Source: Leucobacter chromiiresistens (GTDB lineage: Bacteria > Actinomycetota > Actinomycetes > Actinomycetales > Microbacteriaceae). From it: a stretch of DNA of 64,000 nt. The DNA lies in the NCBI RefSeq assembly GCF_001477055.1, contig NZ_LDRK01000009.1, positions 1-64,000 on the forward strand. Direction: 5' to 3'. The notes beneath the pieces are model-generated. The model saw only the letters and a list, made by a program, of their open reading frames with translations. It was not told where the DNA came from and ran no database searches. Below, piece after piece: positions 34,694 to 43,636 of this stretch (its first letter is position 1; the number at the start of each line of letters is the position of its first letter). A program made the translations under genes and the position numbers.

Positions 34694-35761
34694 GTGACGG
34701 CTCGCGGAGAGAACGGGGTTCGGCGACGCCTGAACTACCGCGCCGGGGGCGAGCTCGAACTCGAGCTCTCGTGGTTCGCAGTGACCGACGTCGGCAGACG
34801 CCGGGAGAACAATCAGGACAGCTACGTCACGACGCCGCCGGTCTTCGCGATCGCCGACGGCATGGGCGGGCACTCCGCGGGCGAGATCGCCTCGGCCGCC
34901 GTCGTGCGGCGCCTCGCCGAGCTCGGCGGACGAGAGCTCGTGAGCGAGCAGGACATCGACGAGACGCTCAGCGACGCGGTGGACGACATCGAGCTCGACG
35001 CGGGCGACACGGAGCTCGGCGCGGGTACCACCGTTACAGGCGTCGTGCTCGGCACCGAGGCCGAGCCGACGTGGAAGGTCTTCAACATCGGCGACTCGCG
35101 GGTGTATCAATACTTCAAGGGCGCGCTCAGCCAGATCACCGTCGATCACTCGGTCGTGCAGCACCTCATCGACACCGGCGCGATCACCGAGGAGGAGGCC
35201 GAGGTGCATCCCCACGCGAACGTGATCACGCGCGCGGTCGGGTTCAACGAGGCGCCGATCCCGGACTACACGTCGCTCGCCCTCATCCCTGGCCAGCGCA
35301 TCCTCATCTGCTCCGACGGCCTCACCAAGGAGCTCACCGACGTGGGCATCCAGCACTTCCTCGCGACGGAGCCCACGGCCGAGTCCGCTGCGCGCTCGCT
35401 CGTGCGGCATGCGCTCGAGAACGCGGGTCGGGACAACGTGACCGTCGTCGTCATCGATGTGCACGCCGTGGGCGATGTCGTCGACACGGGGAGCCTCGCG
35501 GGATCCGGGATCGAGCTCGTCGAGGCCGGCGGGAGTGCGCCGCTCGAGAGCGGTGCGGCTCGGGCTGCCGCCGTCGTCGCCGCGCCGCCGCGTCACGACG
35601 GCGAGGACGTGGATCGGGGGTCGTCCGGCCTCGAGCAGCGTTCCGGCGCGGACGAGGGGTCCTTCGACGGGTTCGCGGACGATGGCTCGGCCGAGTACGA
35701 CGACCTCGAGCCCGTGATCCTCCCCGATGCGCCGACCACCCCGCGAGCCGAGCGCAGCTGA
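34694..35761 (+). CDS. PP2C-family Ser/Thr protein phosphatase
   Basis: A 355-aa metal-dependent phosphatase. Conserved motifs in order: TDVGRRRENNQDS (about residue 32), ADGMGGHSAGEIAS (metal Asp), GTTVTGVVL, FNIGDSRVYQ, DHSVVQ, ICSDGLTKEL and GRDNVTVVVI; all metal-binding aspartates are present. The last 110 residues are acidic, low-complexity and lack the membrane helix found in PstP phosphatases, so this one is cytoplasmic. No kinase gene is adjacent. Substrates unknown. Confidence 0.9.
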   Translation: MTARGENGVRRRLNYRAGGELELELSWFAVTDVGRRRENNQDSYVTTPPVFAIADGMGGHSAGEIASAAVVRRLAELGGRELVSEQDIDETLSDAVDDIELDAGDTELGAGTTVTGVVLGTEAEPTWKVFNIGDSRVYQYFKGALSQITVDHSVVQHLIDTGAITEEEAEVHPHANVITRAVGFNEAPIPDYTSLALIPGQRILICSDGLTKELTDVGIQHFLATEPTAESAARSLVRHALENAGRDNVTVVVIDVHAVGDVVDTGSLAGSGIELVEAGGSAPLESGAARAAAVVAAPPRHDGEDVDRGSSGLEQRSGADEGSFDGFADDGSAEYDDLEPVILPDAPTTPRAERS

Positions 35762-35818
35762 CCGCGGGGGCCCGGAGCGGCCGACACGCGGCGACCGCGC
35801 CCGGGAGGCGCCCCGCCG

Positions 35819-37189
35819 TTAGGCGCTCGCGGCCGCGAACGACTCCTCGAGCACCTGCAGCACGTCGGCGATCAGCTCGTCCGTCATCTTCAGCGACGGG
35901 AGGAAGCGGATCGCCTGGTTGTGCACTCCGCTGCTCAGCAACAGCACGCCGCGCTGCGCAGCAGCGTCGATCACTCGGGCCACGAGGTCGGCGTCCGGCT
36001 CGAGCGTGCCGGGCTTCGTCACCTCGATGGCGAGCATGGCGCCGCGCCCCCGCACCTCCGCGATCGCGGGAACGCGCTCCTGCAGGGCGCGCAGGCCCCC
36101 GCCGAACGCGGCCTCGATGCGTCGCGCCTCGCCGAGCAGGTCGAGGGCGTCGATCTGCTCGAACACTGCGACGGCCGCGGCGCAGGAGACGGGATTGCCG
36201 CCGAAGGTGCCGCCGAGGCCGCCCGGCTGCGACTCGTCCATGATCTCCGCCCTGCCGGTGATACCGGCGAGGGGGAGGCCCCCGGCGATGCCCTTGGCGG
36301 AGAGCACGATGTCGGGCTCGACGCCGAACTGCTCGATGGAGAAGACGGTGCCGGTGCGCGCCATGCCGGCCTGCACCTCGTCGGCGATGAATACGACGCC
36401 GTTCGCGCGGCACCACTCGGCCAGCGCGGGGAGGAAGCCGTCGGCGGGCACGATGAACCCGCCCTCGCCCTGGATGGGCTCCACGACGAGGCACGCGAGA
36501 TCCTGCGCGCCGGCCTGCTTCTCGAGGAAGGCGATGGTGCGCGCCGCCGCCTCCGCGCCGGAGAGCCCGTCGTGGAGGGGGTACGAGTTCGGCGCCTTGT
36601 AGATGTCGCCGACGCGCGGGCCGTAGCCGAGCGCGTACGGCGCGGCCTTGTGGTTCATGCTGCTCGTGAGCAGCGTGCGCCCGTGGTAGGCGTGCTCGAG
36701 CACGGCGACGCCCGGCCGGCCCGTGAACTTGCGCGCGATCTTGACGCCGTTCTCGACGGCTTCGGCGCCCGAGTTCATGAGCAGGGTCTTGTAGGGCGCT
36801 GCATCGGTCGACCCCGGCACGTGCGCGGCGAGGTGCTCGGCGACCCGCACGTAGGGCTCGTACGGGGTCATCGTGAACAGCGTGTGGGTCACCTGCTGCA
36901 GCTGGGCCGTTGCGGCTTCGACCACCCGCGCATCGGTGTGGCCGACGGTGGTGACGCCGATCCCGCCGCAGACGTCGATGATCTGGTTGCCGTCGACGTC
37001 GACGAGGATCGAGTCGTGCGCGCGCTCGATGTACACCGGAAGCACGCTGTGGACTCCGGGCGGCACGACCGCGCGGCGGCGCTCGTGGATCTCCTGCGAT
37101 CGGGGCCCCGGGATCTCGGTGCGCACCAGGCGCTCCTGGGGAATGGAGGATTCGGTGCGGACGGCTGCGGTGCTGGTCGCTGAACTCAT
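35819..37189 (-). CDS. gabT: 4-aminobutyrate aminotransferase-like class III transaminase
   Basis: A 456-aa PLP enzyme transferring the amino group of 4-aminobutyrate (or another omega-amino acid) to 2-oxoglutarate. The cofactor site has MNSGAEAVENGVKIAR and HGRTLL; FIADEVQAGMARTG gives the Asp that binds the pyridine N, and LSAKGIAGG the PLP lysine. No gabD lies nearby. ATG 37189 is 7 nt after TAGGAT on the minus strand, hence probably leaderless, and back to back with the osmC gene 49 bp away. Confidence 0.9.
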   Translation of the reverse strand: MSSATSTAAVRTESSIPQERLVRTEIPGPRSQEIHERRRAVVPPGVHSVLPVYIERAHDSILVDVDGNQIIDVCGGIGVTTVGHTDARVVEAATAQLQQVTHTLFTMTPYEPYVRVAEHLAAHVPGSTDAAPYKTLLMNSGAEAVENGVKIARKFTGRPGVAVLEHAYHGRTLLTSSMNHKAAPYALGYGPRVGDIYKAPNSYPLHDGLSGAEAAARTIAFLEKQAGAQDLACLVVEPIQGEGGFIVPADGFLPALAEWCRANGVVFIADEVQAGMARTGTVFSIEQFGVEPDIVLSAKGIAGGLPLAGITGRAEIMDESQPGGLGGTFGGNPVSCAAAVAVFEQIDALDLLGEARRIEAAFGGGLRALQERVPAIAEVRGRGAMLAIEVTKPGTLEPDADLVARVIDAAAQRGVLLLSSGVHNQAIRFLPSLKMTDELIADVLQVLEESFAAASA

Positions 37190-37196
37190 GCTGCCG

Positions 37197-37232
37197 ATCC
37201 TACTCTCGCGCCACTGCGGGCCGGTTTAGAGT
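37197..37232. promoter_or_regulatory. Divergent leaderless promoters gabT/osmC
   Basis: TAGGAT on the minus strand (plus 37197-37202) is 7 nt before the gabT ATG, and TAGAGT (37227-37232) is 6 nt before the osmC ATG. The two -10 boxes are only 24 bp apart, so their -35 regions overlap each other's transcribed parts. Confidence 0.5.
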
Positions 37233-37238
37233 GGGGGC

Positions 37239-37715
37239 ATGAAGGATCTCCACGAGTACCGCATCGGCATCGAGTGGACGGGCAACCGGGGGAGCGGCAC
37301 GAGCGGGTACCGCGCGTACGGGCGCGAGCTGCTGATTCACGCCGACGGCAAGCCGGCGCTCCCGGGTTCGGCCGATCCGACGTTCCACGGCGATCGGGAC
37401 CGGTGGAACCCCGAGGAGCTGCTCGTCACGGCGCTCGCGCAGTGCCACATGCTGTCGTACCTGCACATGGCGGTGCGCGCCGGCGTCGTCGTGACGGAGT
37501 ACACCGACGCCGCAACCGGCGTCATGCGGCAGCAGGGGGTCGGCGGCGCGTTCGAGGAGGTCGTGCTGCGCCCGCGCGTGGTCGTCGCCGACGCCGGCAT
37601 GGTGGAGGCGGCGCGCGCCGCGCATGCGGAGGCCTCGGCGGCGTGCTTCATCGCGAACTCGGTGAACTTCCCGGTGCGCCACGAACCCGAGATCGTCGTC
37701 GCCGCGGCCTCGTGA
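37239..37715 (+). CDS. OsmC/Ohr-family protein
   Basis: A 158-aa peroxiredoxin-like protein of the OsmC family, which reduces organic hydroperoxides with two cysteines. Peroxidatic Cys is in TALAQCHMLSYLHMA (about residue 69), and the second in EASAACFIANSVNFPV (about residue 137). RDRWNPEELLVTAL is the family signature. The reductant in such a host is likely lipoyl or mycothiol based (inference). The start lies 6 nt after TAGAGT. Confidence 0.88.
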   Translation: MKDLHEYRIGIEWTGNRGSGTSGYRAYGRELLIHADGKPALPGSADPTFHGDRDRWNPEELLVTALAQCHMLSYLHMAVRAGVVVTEYTDAATGVMRQQGVGGAFEEVVLRPRVVVADAGMVEAARAAHAEASAACFIANSVNFPVRHEPEIVVAAAS

Positions 37716-37757
37716 CCCTACGGACGCGGAGCGCCCGGCCCGGCCCCCGGTTCCCAA

Positions 37758-37763
37758 TACAAT
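37758..37763 (+). promoter_or_regulatory. TACAAT -10 box for metG
   Basis: TACAAT ends 7 nt before ATG 37771. The ATG within its last bases (37762) is therefore unlikely to be the start. GGAGGT is 1 nt from ATG 37771, too close to act as an ordinary RBS. Confidence 0.5.
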
Positions 37764-37770
37764 GGAGGTC

Positions 37771-39357
37771 ATGGCCAACCCCTCCTCGTTCTTCCTGACG
37801 ACGCCCATCTTCTACGTCAACGACGCCCCGCACATCGGGCACGCCTACACCGAGGTGGCGGCCGACGTGCTCGCCCGCTGGCACCGTCAGGCCGGGGACG
37901 ACACCTGGTTCCTCACCGGCACCGATGAGCACGGCCAGAAGATCCTGCGCACGGCGACGGCGAACGGCGTCGCCCCGAAGGAGTGGGCGGATCGGCTCGT
38001 CGAGTCGGCGTGGAAGCCGCTGCTCGACCTGATCGACATCTCCAACGACGACTTCATCCGCACGACGGATGAGCGGCACGAGTCGGGCGTCGCGAAGTTC
38101 CTGCAGAAGCTGCACGACGACGGTCACGTCTACGCGGGCGAGTTCGAGGCGCTCTACTGCGTCGGGTGCGAGGAGTTCAAGCCGAAGAGCGAGATCGTGG
38201 ACGGTGCGGGGGAGTTCGCCGGCCAGAAGGTCTGCGCGATCCATTCGAAGCCCCTGGAGCTGCTGCAGGAGAAGAACTACTTCTTCAAGATGAGCGCGTT
38301 CCAGGATCGACTGCTCGCCCTCTTCGAGGAGCGGCCCGATTTCGTGCAGCCGGCCAGTGCGCGCAACGAGGTCGTCGCCTTCGTGCAGCAGGGCCTCGAA
38401 GACCTCTCGATCTCCCGCACCTCGTTCGACTGGGGCATTCCGATCCCGTGGGACTCGTCGCACGTCACGTACGTGTGGTTCGACGCGCTGCTCAACTACG
38501 TGACCGCGATCGGCTACGGGCAGGACGACGAGGAGTTCGCGCGCCGCTGGCCCGCCAACCATCTCGTCGGCAAGGACATCCTGCGCTTCCACGCCGTGAT
38601 CTGGCCGGCGATGCTGATGGCCGCGGGCCTCGAGGTGCCGAAGCACGTCTTCGCGCACGGCTGGCTGCTCGTCGGGGGCGAGAAGATGTCGAAGTCGAAG
38701 CTCACCGGCATCGCGCCGAACGAGATCACGGACACCTTCGGCTCGGACGCGTTCCGGTACTACTTCATGCGCGCGATCTCGTTCGGCCACGACGGGTCGT
38801 TCAGTTGGGAGGATCTCGCGGCGCGCTACCAGGCCGAGCTCGCGAACGGCTTCGGCAATCTCGCGAGCCGCGTGCTCGCGATGAACGCGAAGTACTTCGG
38901 ATCGCAGGTGCCCGAGGCGGGCGAGGAGTCGGCCGCCGACGCGGCGATCCGCGAGCTGGCGTCCTCTGCGGCGGAGCGGGCCGACGCGCACATCGAGGCG
39001 TTCGCGATCCACGAGGCGATCGCCGCGATCTGGGAGCTCGTCGACGCCCTGAACGGCTACATCACTGAGCAGGAGCCGTGGGCGCTCGCGAAGGATCCCG
39101 AGCAGCGGCCGCGCCTGGGCACGGTGCTCTACACCGCGACCGAGGGGCTGCGCGTGCTCGCCGAGCTGCTCGCCCCCGTCGTGCCCGTCGCCACGGGCAA
39201 GCTCTGGGCGGCGCTCGGCGCGGAGGCGACGCTCGGCGCGCTCGACGAGCAGCCGATCCGCGACGCGGCCGTGTGGGGCAAGCTCGCGCCGGGCACCGAG
39301 CAGCAGCCGCTCGCCGTGCTCTTCCCCCGGATCGAGACCGACGAGACGAGCAAGTGA
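37771..39357 (+). CDS. metG: Methionyl-tRNA synthetase
   Basis: A 528-aa class I synthetase for methionine. HIGH is in APHIGHAYTEV (about residue 22), the KMSKS loop is GGEKMSKSKLTG (about residue 310), and a zinc-knuckle-like insert has YCVGCEE ... VCAIH. It ends in the anticodon-binding helix bundle and lacks the C-terminal tRNA-binding domain. GTG of tatD overlaps its stop by 4 nt, so metG-tatD-rsmA are one operon. Confidence 0.96.
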   Translation: MANPSSFFLTTPIFYVNDAPHIGHAYTEVAADVLARWHRQAGDDTWFLTGTDEHGQKILRTATANGVAPKEWADRLVESAWKPLLDLIDISNDDFIRTTDERHESGVAKFLQKLHDDGHVYAGEFEALYCVGCEEFKPKSEIVDGAGEFAGQKVCAIHSKPLELLQEKNYFFKMSAFQDRLLALFEERPDFVQPASARNEVVAFVQQGLEDLSISRTSFDWGIPIPWDSSHVTYVWFDALLNYVTAIGYGQDDEEFARRWPANHLVGKDILRFHAVIWPAMLMAAGLEVPKHVFAHGWLLVGGEKMSKSKLTGIAPNEITDTFGSDAFRYYFMRAISFGHDGSFSWEDLAARYQAELANGFGNLASRVLAMNAKYFGSQVPEAGEESAADAAIRELASSAAERADAHIEAFAIHEAIAAIWELVDALNGYITEQEPWALAKDPEQRPRLGTVLYTATEGLRVLAELLAPVVPVATGKLWAALGAEATLGALDEQPIRDAAVWGKLAPGTEQQPLAVLFPRIETDETSK

Positions 39358-40274
39358 GCGGGGCCGCGGCGGAGGTGCCCGCCGGAGGGCTGCGCAAGCG
39401 CGCCGGGTCCTCGGGGCGCGATCTGTCGCGCCCCGAGGCGCCCGAGCCCCTTCCGCTTCCCGTCTACGACAATCACACGCATCTCGAGTTCGAGGACGGG
39501 GTGGATCAGCTCGACCCGCTCGACTCGCTCGCACGCGCCGAGGCCGTCGGGGTGCGCGGCGTCGTGCAGGTCGGCACCGACCTCGAGACGAGCCGGTGGA
39601 GCGCGCAGCTGGCGGCGAGCGACCCGCGAGTGCTCGCCGCGGTGGCGCTGCACCCGAACGAAGCGCCGCTCGTGGCGGAGCGCGGGATGCTGCACGAGCA
39701 GCTGTCGGAGATCGCGCGGCTCGCGGCGCAGCCGCGCGTCCGCGCCATCGGGGAGACCGGGCTCGACTTCTTCCGCACCGGCGAGGAGGGTCGCGGCGCC
39801 CAGATCGAATCGTTCGAAGCGCACATCGAGATCGCCAAGGCTCACGGCATCGCGCTGCAGATCCACGACCGCGACGCGCACGACGAGGTGGTCTCGACGC
39901 TGCTGCGCGTCGGGGCGCCCGAGCGCACCGTGTTCCACTGCTTCTCGGGCGATGTCAGACTCGCGAAGATCTGCAACGAGCGCGGCTGGTACCTGTCGGT
40001 GGCGGGGCCGTCGACGTTCAAGAACGCTCCGAAGCTGCGCGAGGCGATCTCGATCGCGAAGCCCGAGCTGCTGCTCGTGGAGACCGACGCTCCGTTCCTC
40101 ACCCCCGAGCCCTTCCGGGGCCGCCCGAACGCGCCCTACCTGATGCCGCACACGGTGCGGCGCCTCGCCGACACCCTGGGGCGCCCGCTCGACGAGGTGT
40201 GCGCGCTGCTCGCGTCGAACACCGAGCGCGTCTACGGGGCATGGGAGTCCGAGCCGGAAGCGGTCGGCGCGTGA
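39354..40274 (+). CDS. tatD: TatD-family metal-dependent DNase/hydrolase
   Basis: A 306-aa amidohydrolase-fold protein. Metal ligands: DNHTHLEF (HxH, about residue 46), GETGLDFF (Glu), LQIHDRDAH (His), VFHCFSGD (His) and VETDAPFLTP (Asp). Family members are 3'-5' DNases linked to DNA repair. GTG 39354 overlaps the metG stop and the first 35 residues are a nonconserved extension. Overlaps rsmA by 4 nt. Confidence 0.93.
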   Translation: MSGAAAEVPAGGLRKRAGSSGRDLSRPEAPEPLPLPVYDNHTHLEFEDGVDQLDPLDSLARAEAVGVRGVVQVGTDLETSRWSAQLAASDPRVLAAVALHPNEAPLVAERGMLHEQLSEIARLAAQPRVRAIGETGLDFFRTGEEGRGAQIESFEAHIEIAKAHGIALQIHDRDAHDEVVSTLLRVGAPERTVFHCFSGDVRLAKICNERGWYLSVAGPSTFKNAPKLREAISIAKPELLLVETDAPFLTPEPFRGRPNAPYLMPHTVRRLADTLGRPLDEVCALLASNTERVYGAWESEPEAVGA

Positions 40275-41179
40275 GCGACGCGGCCCGCGAGACGAGCGCG
40301 CTGCTCGGGCCCGCGCAGGTGCGCGAGCTCGCGGAGCGGCTCGGCGTCTCGCCGACGAAGAAGCTCGGGCAGAACTTCGTCATCGATCCGAACACCGTGC
40401 GCAAGATCGTGCGCCTCGCCGATGTGCGCCGCGGAGAGTGCGTCGTCGAGGTCGGGCCGGGGCTCGGGTCGCTGACCCTCGGCCTGACCGAAGCCGGGGC
40501 CGAGGTCACCGCGGTCGAGATCGACCACCGCCTCGCCGCCGAACTGCCCGCCACGGTCGCCGCCCTGCAGCCCGCCGTCTTCGCCGATGCGGATCGCCCG
40601 CGCCTCCGCGTGGTGCGCAGCGACGCGCTCGAGGTGACCGCCGCCGACTTCGCGGGAGGCGCGCCGACGCTGCTCGTCGCGAACCTTCCCTACAACGTCT
40701 CGGTGCCGATCCTCATGCACCTGCTCGAGCTGCTCCGCGAGCTGCGGGGAGGCCTCGTGATGGTGCAGGCGGAGGTGGGCCACCGCATCGCCGCGCAGCC
40801 GGGCTCGAAGGAGTACGGCTCACCGAGCGCGAAGGCGGCCTGGTACGGCCGGTGGAGCATCGCGGGCGCCGTCAGCCGCAGGATCTTCTGGCCCGTGCCC
40901 GGCGTCGACTCGGTGCTGGTGCGCTACGAGCGACGGGAGTCGCCGCTCGGCACCGAGGCGGAGCGACGCCTGACCTTCGACATCGTGGGCGCGGCGTTCG
41001 CCCAGCGGCGGAAGATGCTGCGGCAGGCGCTGCAGCCGGTGCTCGGAGCGTTCGATCGCACGGTCGGCATCATCGCCGATGCCGGGGTGAACCCCGAGGC
41101 GCGGGCGGAGCAGCTGGCGATCGACGAGTTCCTCGCGATCGCGCGCGCTGCCGCTCGGCTCACGGATCCCGCGGCGTAA
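40271..41179 (+). CDS. rsmA: 16S rRNA dimethyladenosine transferase
   Basis: A 302-aa SAM-dependent enzyme (KsgA) that dimethylates A1518 and A1519 of 16S rRNA. KKLGQNFVID is the N-terminal motif (about residue 34), VEVGPGLGSLTLGL binds SAM, and NLPYNVSVPI is the catalytic motif IV. Starts at GTG sharing 4 nt with the tatD stop. Its last 20 bp overlap the 3' end of the convergent marR gene. The usual next gene, ispE, is displaced by the inserted efflux unit. Confidence 0.96.
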   Translation: MSDAARETSALLGPAQVRELAERLGVSPTKKLGQNFVIDPNTVRKIVRLADVRRGECVVEVGPGLGSLTLGLTEAGAEVTAVEIDHRLAAELPATVAALQPAVFADADRPRLRVVRSDALEVTAADFAGGAPTLLVANLPYNVSVPILMHLLELLRELRGGLVMVQAEVGHRIAAQPGSKEYGSPSAKAAWYGRWSIAGAVSRRIFWPVPGVDSVLVRYERRESPLGTEAERRLTFDIVGAAFAQRRKMLRQALQPVLGAFDRTVGIIADAGVNPEARAEQLAIDEFLAIARAAARLTDPAA

Positions 41180-41744
41180 GCCCCCGAGAGAGGGCGTGGA
41201 GCAGCTCGGTGAACCGCACGATGTCGCCGACCGTCCACCGGTCCATCGCGTCGCGCAGCTCGTGCTCCTTCTCGCCGCGCGTCACCGCGAGGCGGTGAGC
41301 GCCGAACTCGCTCAGGGAGATGCGCATCGAGCGGCCGTCGCACGGGTCGGGGGCCCGGTCGATGAGTCCCCGCTCGTCGAGCTCGCGAATGGTGCGGCTC
41401 ATCTGGCCCTTATCGGTGAGCAGGATCTCGGTGAGCTCGGAGAGGGTCGCGCTGCCGATCCGCGAGATCGTGGTGAGCACCTTGTAGGCGCCGGGGAGCA
41501 TGCCCGTGCTCACCTGCGACGCATTGGCCATCGCCGAGCGGCGGAACTGGGTGAAGATGTGCTCGAACTCCCGCTCGAGCGCTGCGAAGGCCCGGGAGCG
41601 GGGGTCGCCGCCAGGCGACCCCTCCGAGCCCGCCGATGCATCCGGGCCGGCCGATCCCGCCGATCCCGCCTCCTCCGCGGGGAGTCCGGCGGGATCGACG
41701 GGCGAGGCGGGATCGGCCGGATCGCGATCGGTCTGAGCAGACAA
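41160..41744 (-). CDS. MarR-family regulator of the exporter
   Basis: A 194-aa protein. The first 50 residues are Ala/Pro/Asp/Gly-rich and disordered; the MarR winged helix covers about residues 60-190 (SATLSELTEILLTDKGQMSR recognition region, then LDERGLIDRAPDPCDGRSMRI wing). The start is TTG 41744: AGGAGGT lies 7 nt upstream and no ATG or GTG is available. The exporter's TAG stop is inside this RBS, so translation is coupled. It probably binds the three GTTGAC-N4-GTCAAC sites upstream of the exporter. Confidence 0.85.
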   Translation of the reverse strand: MSAQTDRDPADPASPVDPAGLPAEEAGSAGSAGPDASAGSEGSPGGDPRSRAFAALEREFEHIFTQFRRSAMANASQVSTGMLPGAYKVLTTISRIGSATLSELTEILLTDKGQMSRTIRELDERGLIDRAPDPCDGRSMRISLSEFGAHRLAVTRGEKEHELRDAMDRWTVGDIVRFTELLHALSRGLTPRDP

Positions 41745-41749
41745 CGTCG

Positions 41750-43444
41750 CTACCTCCTCGACGACCGATTCGGCTCGTCCTCGTCGATCACGGGGATGCC
41801 GCCCGTCGCGGTCAGCACACCCATGCCCGCGGAGGTCGACACAGTCGCGAGGTCGGCCTCCGCGGCCTGCGCGCGCTCGGTGTTCGTCATCTGGGTGAGC
41901 GGCGCATTCGGGAGGAACACGATCGCGATGAGGCTGATCACGGCGAACGGCACGGCGATGAGGAACGAGTGCGAGATGCCCTGCGCGTACACGTCCTCGA
42001 TGATCACGCGAACCGCCTCGGGCAGTTTCGAGACCTCGGGGAGCGCGCCCGACTGGAGCTGCTCCGCGACCGCGAGGCCCTCCTTGCCGAGCGACCGCAG
42101 GGCGGCGGTCATCTTCGCCGTGATGGACTCCGATCCCATGAGGTCGGCGACCTTCGTAGCGAGGGCCGCACCCATCACGGAGACGCCGATGGTGCCGCCC
42201 AGGCTGCGGAAGAACGTGACGCCCGAGCTGGAGACGCCGATCTGCGAGGGCTCCGTGGTGTTCTGCACGACGAGCACGAGGTTCTGCATCGTCATGCCGA
42301 CGCCCGCGCCGAGCAGGAACATGTAGAGGGAGACGAGCGCGAAGTTGGTGTCGTAGTGGATGGTCGAGAGCAACGTCGACCCCGCGATGAGCAGCACGCC
42401 GCCGACGATCAGGTACGGCTTCCACTTGCCGTACTTCGTGATGAGGCCGCCCACCCCGATGGATGCGAGCAGCAGCCCGGCGATCATCGGGATCGTCATG
42501 ATGCCGGCCTGGGTCGGGGTGGCTCCGCGCGAGAGCTGCATGTACTGGCTGAGGAACACCGAGGAGCCGAACATCGCGATGCCGGTCGCGATCGATGCGA
42601 CGACTGCGAGCGTGAAGGTGCGGCTGCGGAACAGCGTCAGCGGGATGAGCGGCTCCTTCGACCGCAGCTCGACGATGATGAAGAGCACCGTGGCGACGAT
42701 CGCGCCGCCGACCATGAGCACGGTGGTGAGGCTCCACCAGTCGTAGTCCTTGCCGGCGTTGGTGATCCAGATGAGCAGCAGCGAGACGGCTGCGGAGAGC
42801 AGCACGATGCCGAAGTAGTCGATGCTCGTCTGCTTCTTGGGGCGCTTCGGCAGGTGGAGCGTCTTCTGCACGATGAACAGTGCGGCGACGGCGAAGGGCA
42901 GGGCGACGAAGAAGTTCCAGCGCCAGTTGATGGAGTCGGTGATGACACCGCCGAGCAGGGGCCCGCCGACCGTCGAGAGTGCCATGACGGCGCCGAAGAG
43001 ACCCATGTAGCGGCCGCGCTCGCGCGGGCTGATGATGTCGGCCATGATGACCTGGCTGAGGGCCGCGAGCCCGCCGGCGCCGACGCCCTGGACGGCGCGG
43101 AACGCGATCATGGTTCCGGGATCCTGCGAGAACCCGGCCGCTGCGGTTGCGAGCACGAACACGCCGATCGCGAGCTGGAAGAGCAGTTTGCGGTTGAAGA
43201 GATCGGAGAGCTTGCCCCAGATCGGGGTGGAGATCGCGGTGGTGAGGAGCGTGGCCGTGACGACCCACGTGTATGCGGCCTGGTCGCCTTCGAGATCGTG
43301 GATGATGACGGGCAGCGAGCTCGAGACGACGGTCGAGGCGAGCATCGAGACGAACATGCCGAGGAGCAGGCCGGAGAGCGCCTCGAGCACCTGGCGATGG
43401 GTCATCTTCGGTGGCTGCGGAGGAGCGGATGCGGGAAGGGACAT
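41750..43444 (-). CDS. DHA2-type MFS multidrug exporter (EmrB/QacA-like)
   Basis: A 564-aa, 14-helix drug:H+ antiporter family protein. Motif A is WGKLSDLFNRKLLFQLAI; motif C is in GGPLLGGVITD; FRAVQGVGAGGLAAL and the IDYFGIVLL helix are typical of EmrB/QacA. A long external loop (about residues 430-490) separates helices 13 and 14. ATG 43444 has AACAGGTGTTC upstream. First gene of an exporter-marR operon with a strong, triply operated promoter. It lies between rsmA and ispE, normally adjacent. Confidence 0.92.
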   Translation of the reverse strand: MSLPASAPPQPPKMTHRQVLEALSGLLLGMFVSMLASTVVSSSLPVIIHDLEGDQAAYTWVVTATLLTTAISTPIWGKLSDLFNRKLLFQLAIGVFVLATAAAGFSQDPGTMIAFRAVQGVGAGGLAALSQVIMADIISPRERGRYMGLFGAVMALSTVGGPLLGGVITDSINWRWNFFVALPFAVAALFIVQKTLHLPKRPKKQTSIDYFGIVLLSAAVSLLLIWITNAGKDYDWWSLTTVLMVGGAIVATVLFIIVELRSKEPLIPLTLFRSRTFTLAVVASIATGIAMFGSSVFLSQYMQLSRGATPTQAGIMTIPMIAGLLLASIGVGGLITKYGKWKPYLIVGGVLLIAGSTLLSTIHYDTNFALVSLYMFLLGAGVGMTMQNLVLVVQNTTEPSQIGVSSSGVTFFRSLGGTIGVSVMGAALATKVADLMGSESITAKMTAALRSLGKEGLAVAEQLQSGALPEVSKLPEAVRVIIEDVYAQGISHSFLIAVPFAVISLIAIVFLPNAPLTQMTNTERAQAAEADLATVSTSAGMGVLTATGGIPVIDEDEPNRSSRR

Positions 43445-43516
43445 GAACACCTGTTTCTGTGTGCTGACGGTTGGCATCGCGCGCGTCGCGGGGCGCGGGA
43501 TGCGGAAGTGGCGTCG

Positions 43517-43576
43517 GTTGATCCAAGTCAACTGTTGACAAGGGTCAACTATAGCACTTGGTTGACGGGTGTCAAC
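43517..43576 (-). promoter_or_regulatory. Three MarR-type operators over a near-consensus promoter
   Basis: GTTGATCCAAGTCAAC (43517-43532), GTTGACAAGGGTCAAC (43534-43549) and GTTGACGGGTGTCAAC (43561-43576) share the form GTTGAC-N4-GTCAAC. On the minus strand TTGACA (plus 43570-43575) and TATAGT (43548-43553) are 16 bp apart. Site 3 covers the -35, site 2 the -10 and start. Binding by the MarR protein encoded downstream is inferred. Confidence 0.85.
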
Positions 43577-43624
43577 TAACGAACGCCTGTTGCAGTTCCG
43601 TCGGATCGGGGGGAGCGCTTGCGC

Positions 43625-43630
43625 TAGCGT
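43625..43630 (+). promoter_or_regulatory. TAGCGT -10 box for ispE
   Basis: TAGCGT ends 6 nt before ATG 43637, suggesting a leaderless ispE transcript independent of rsmA. It lies 49 bp from the exporter operators. Confidence 0.4.
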
Positions 43631-43636
43631 AGGACC

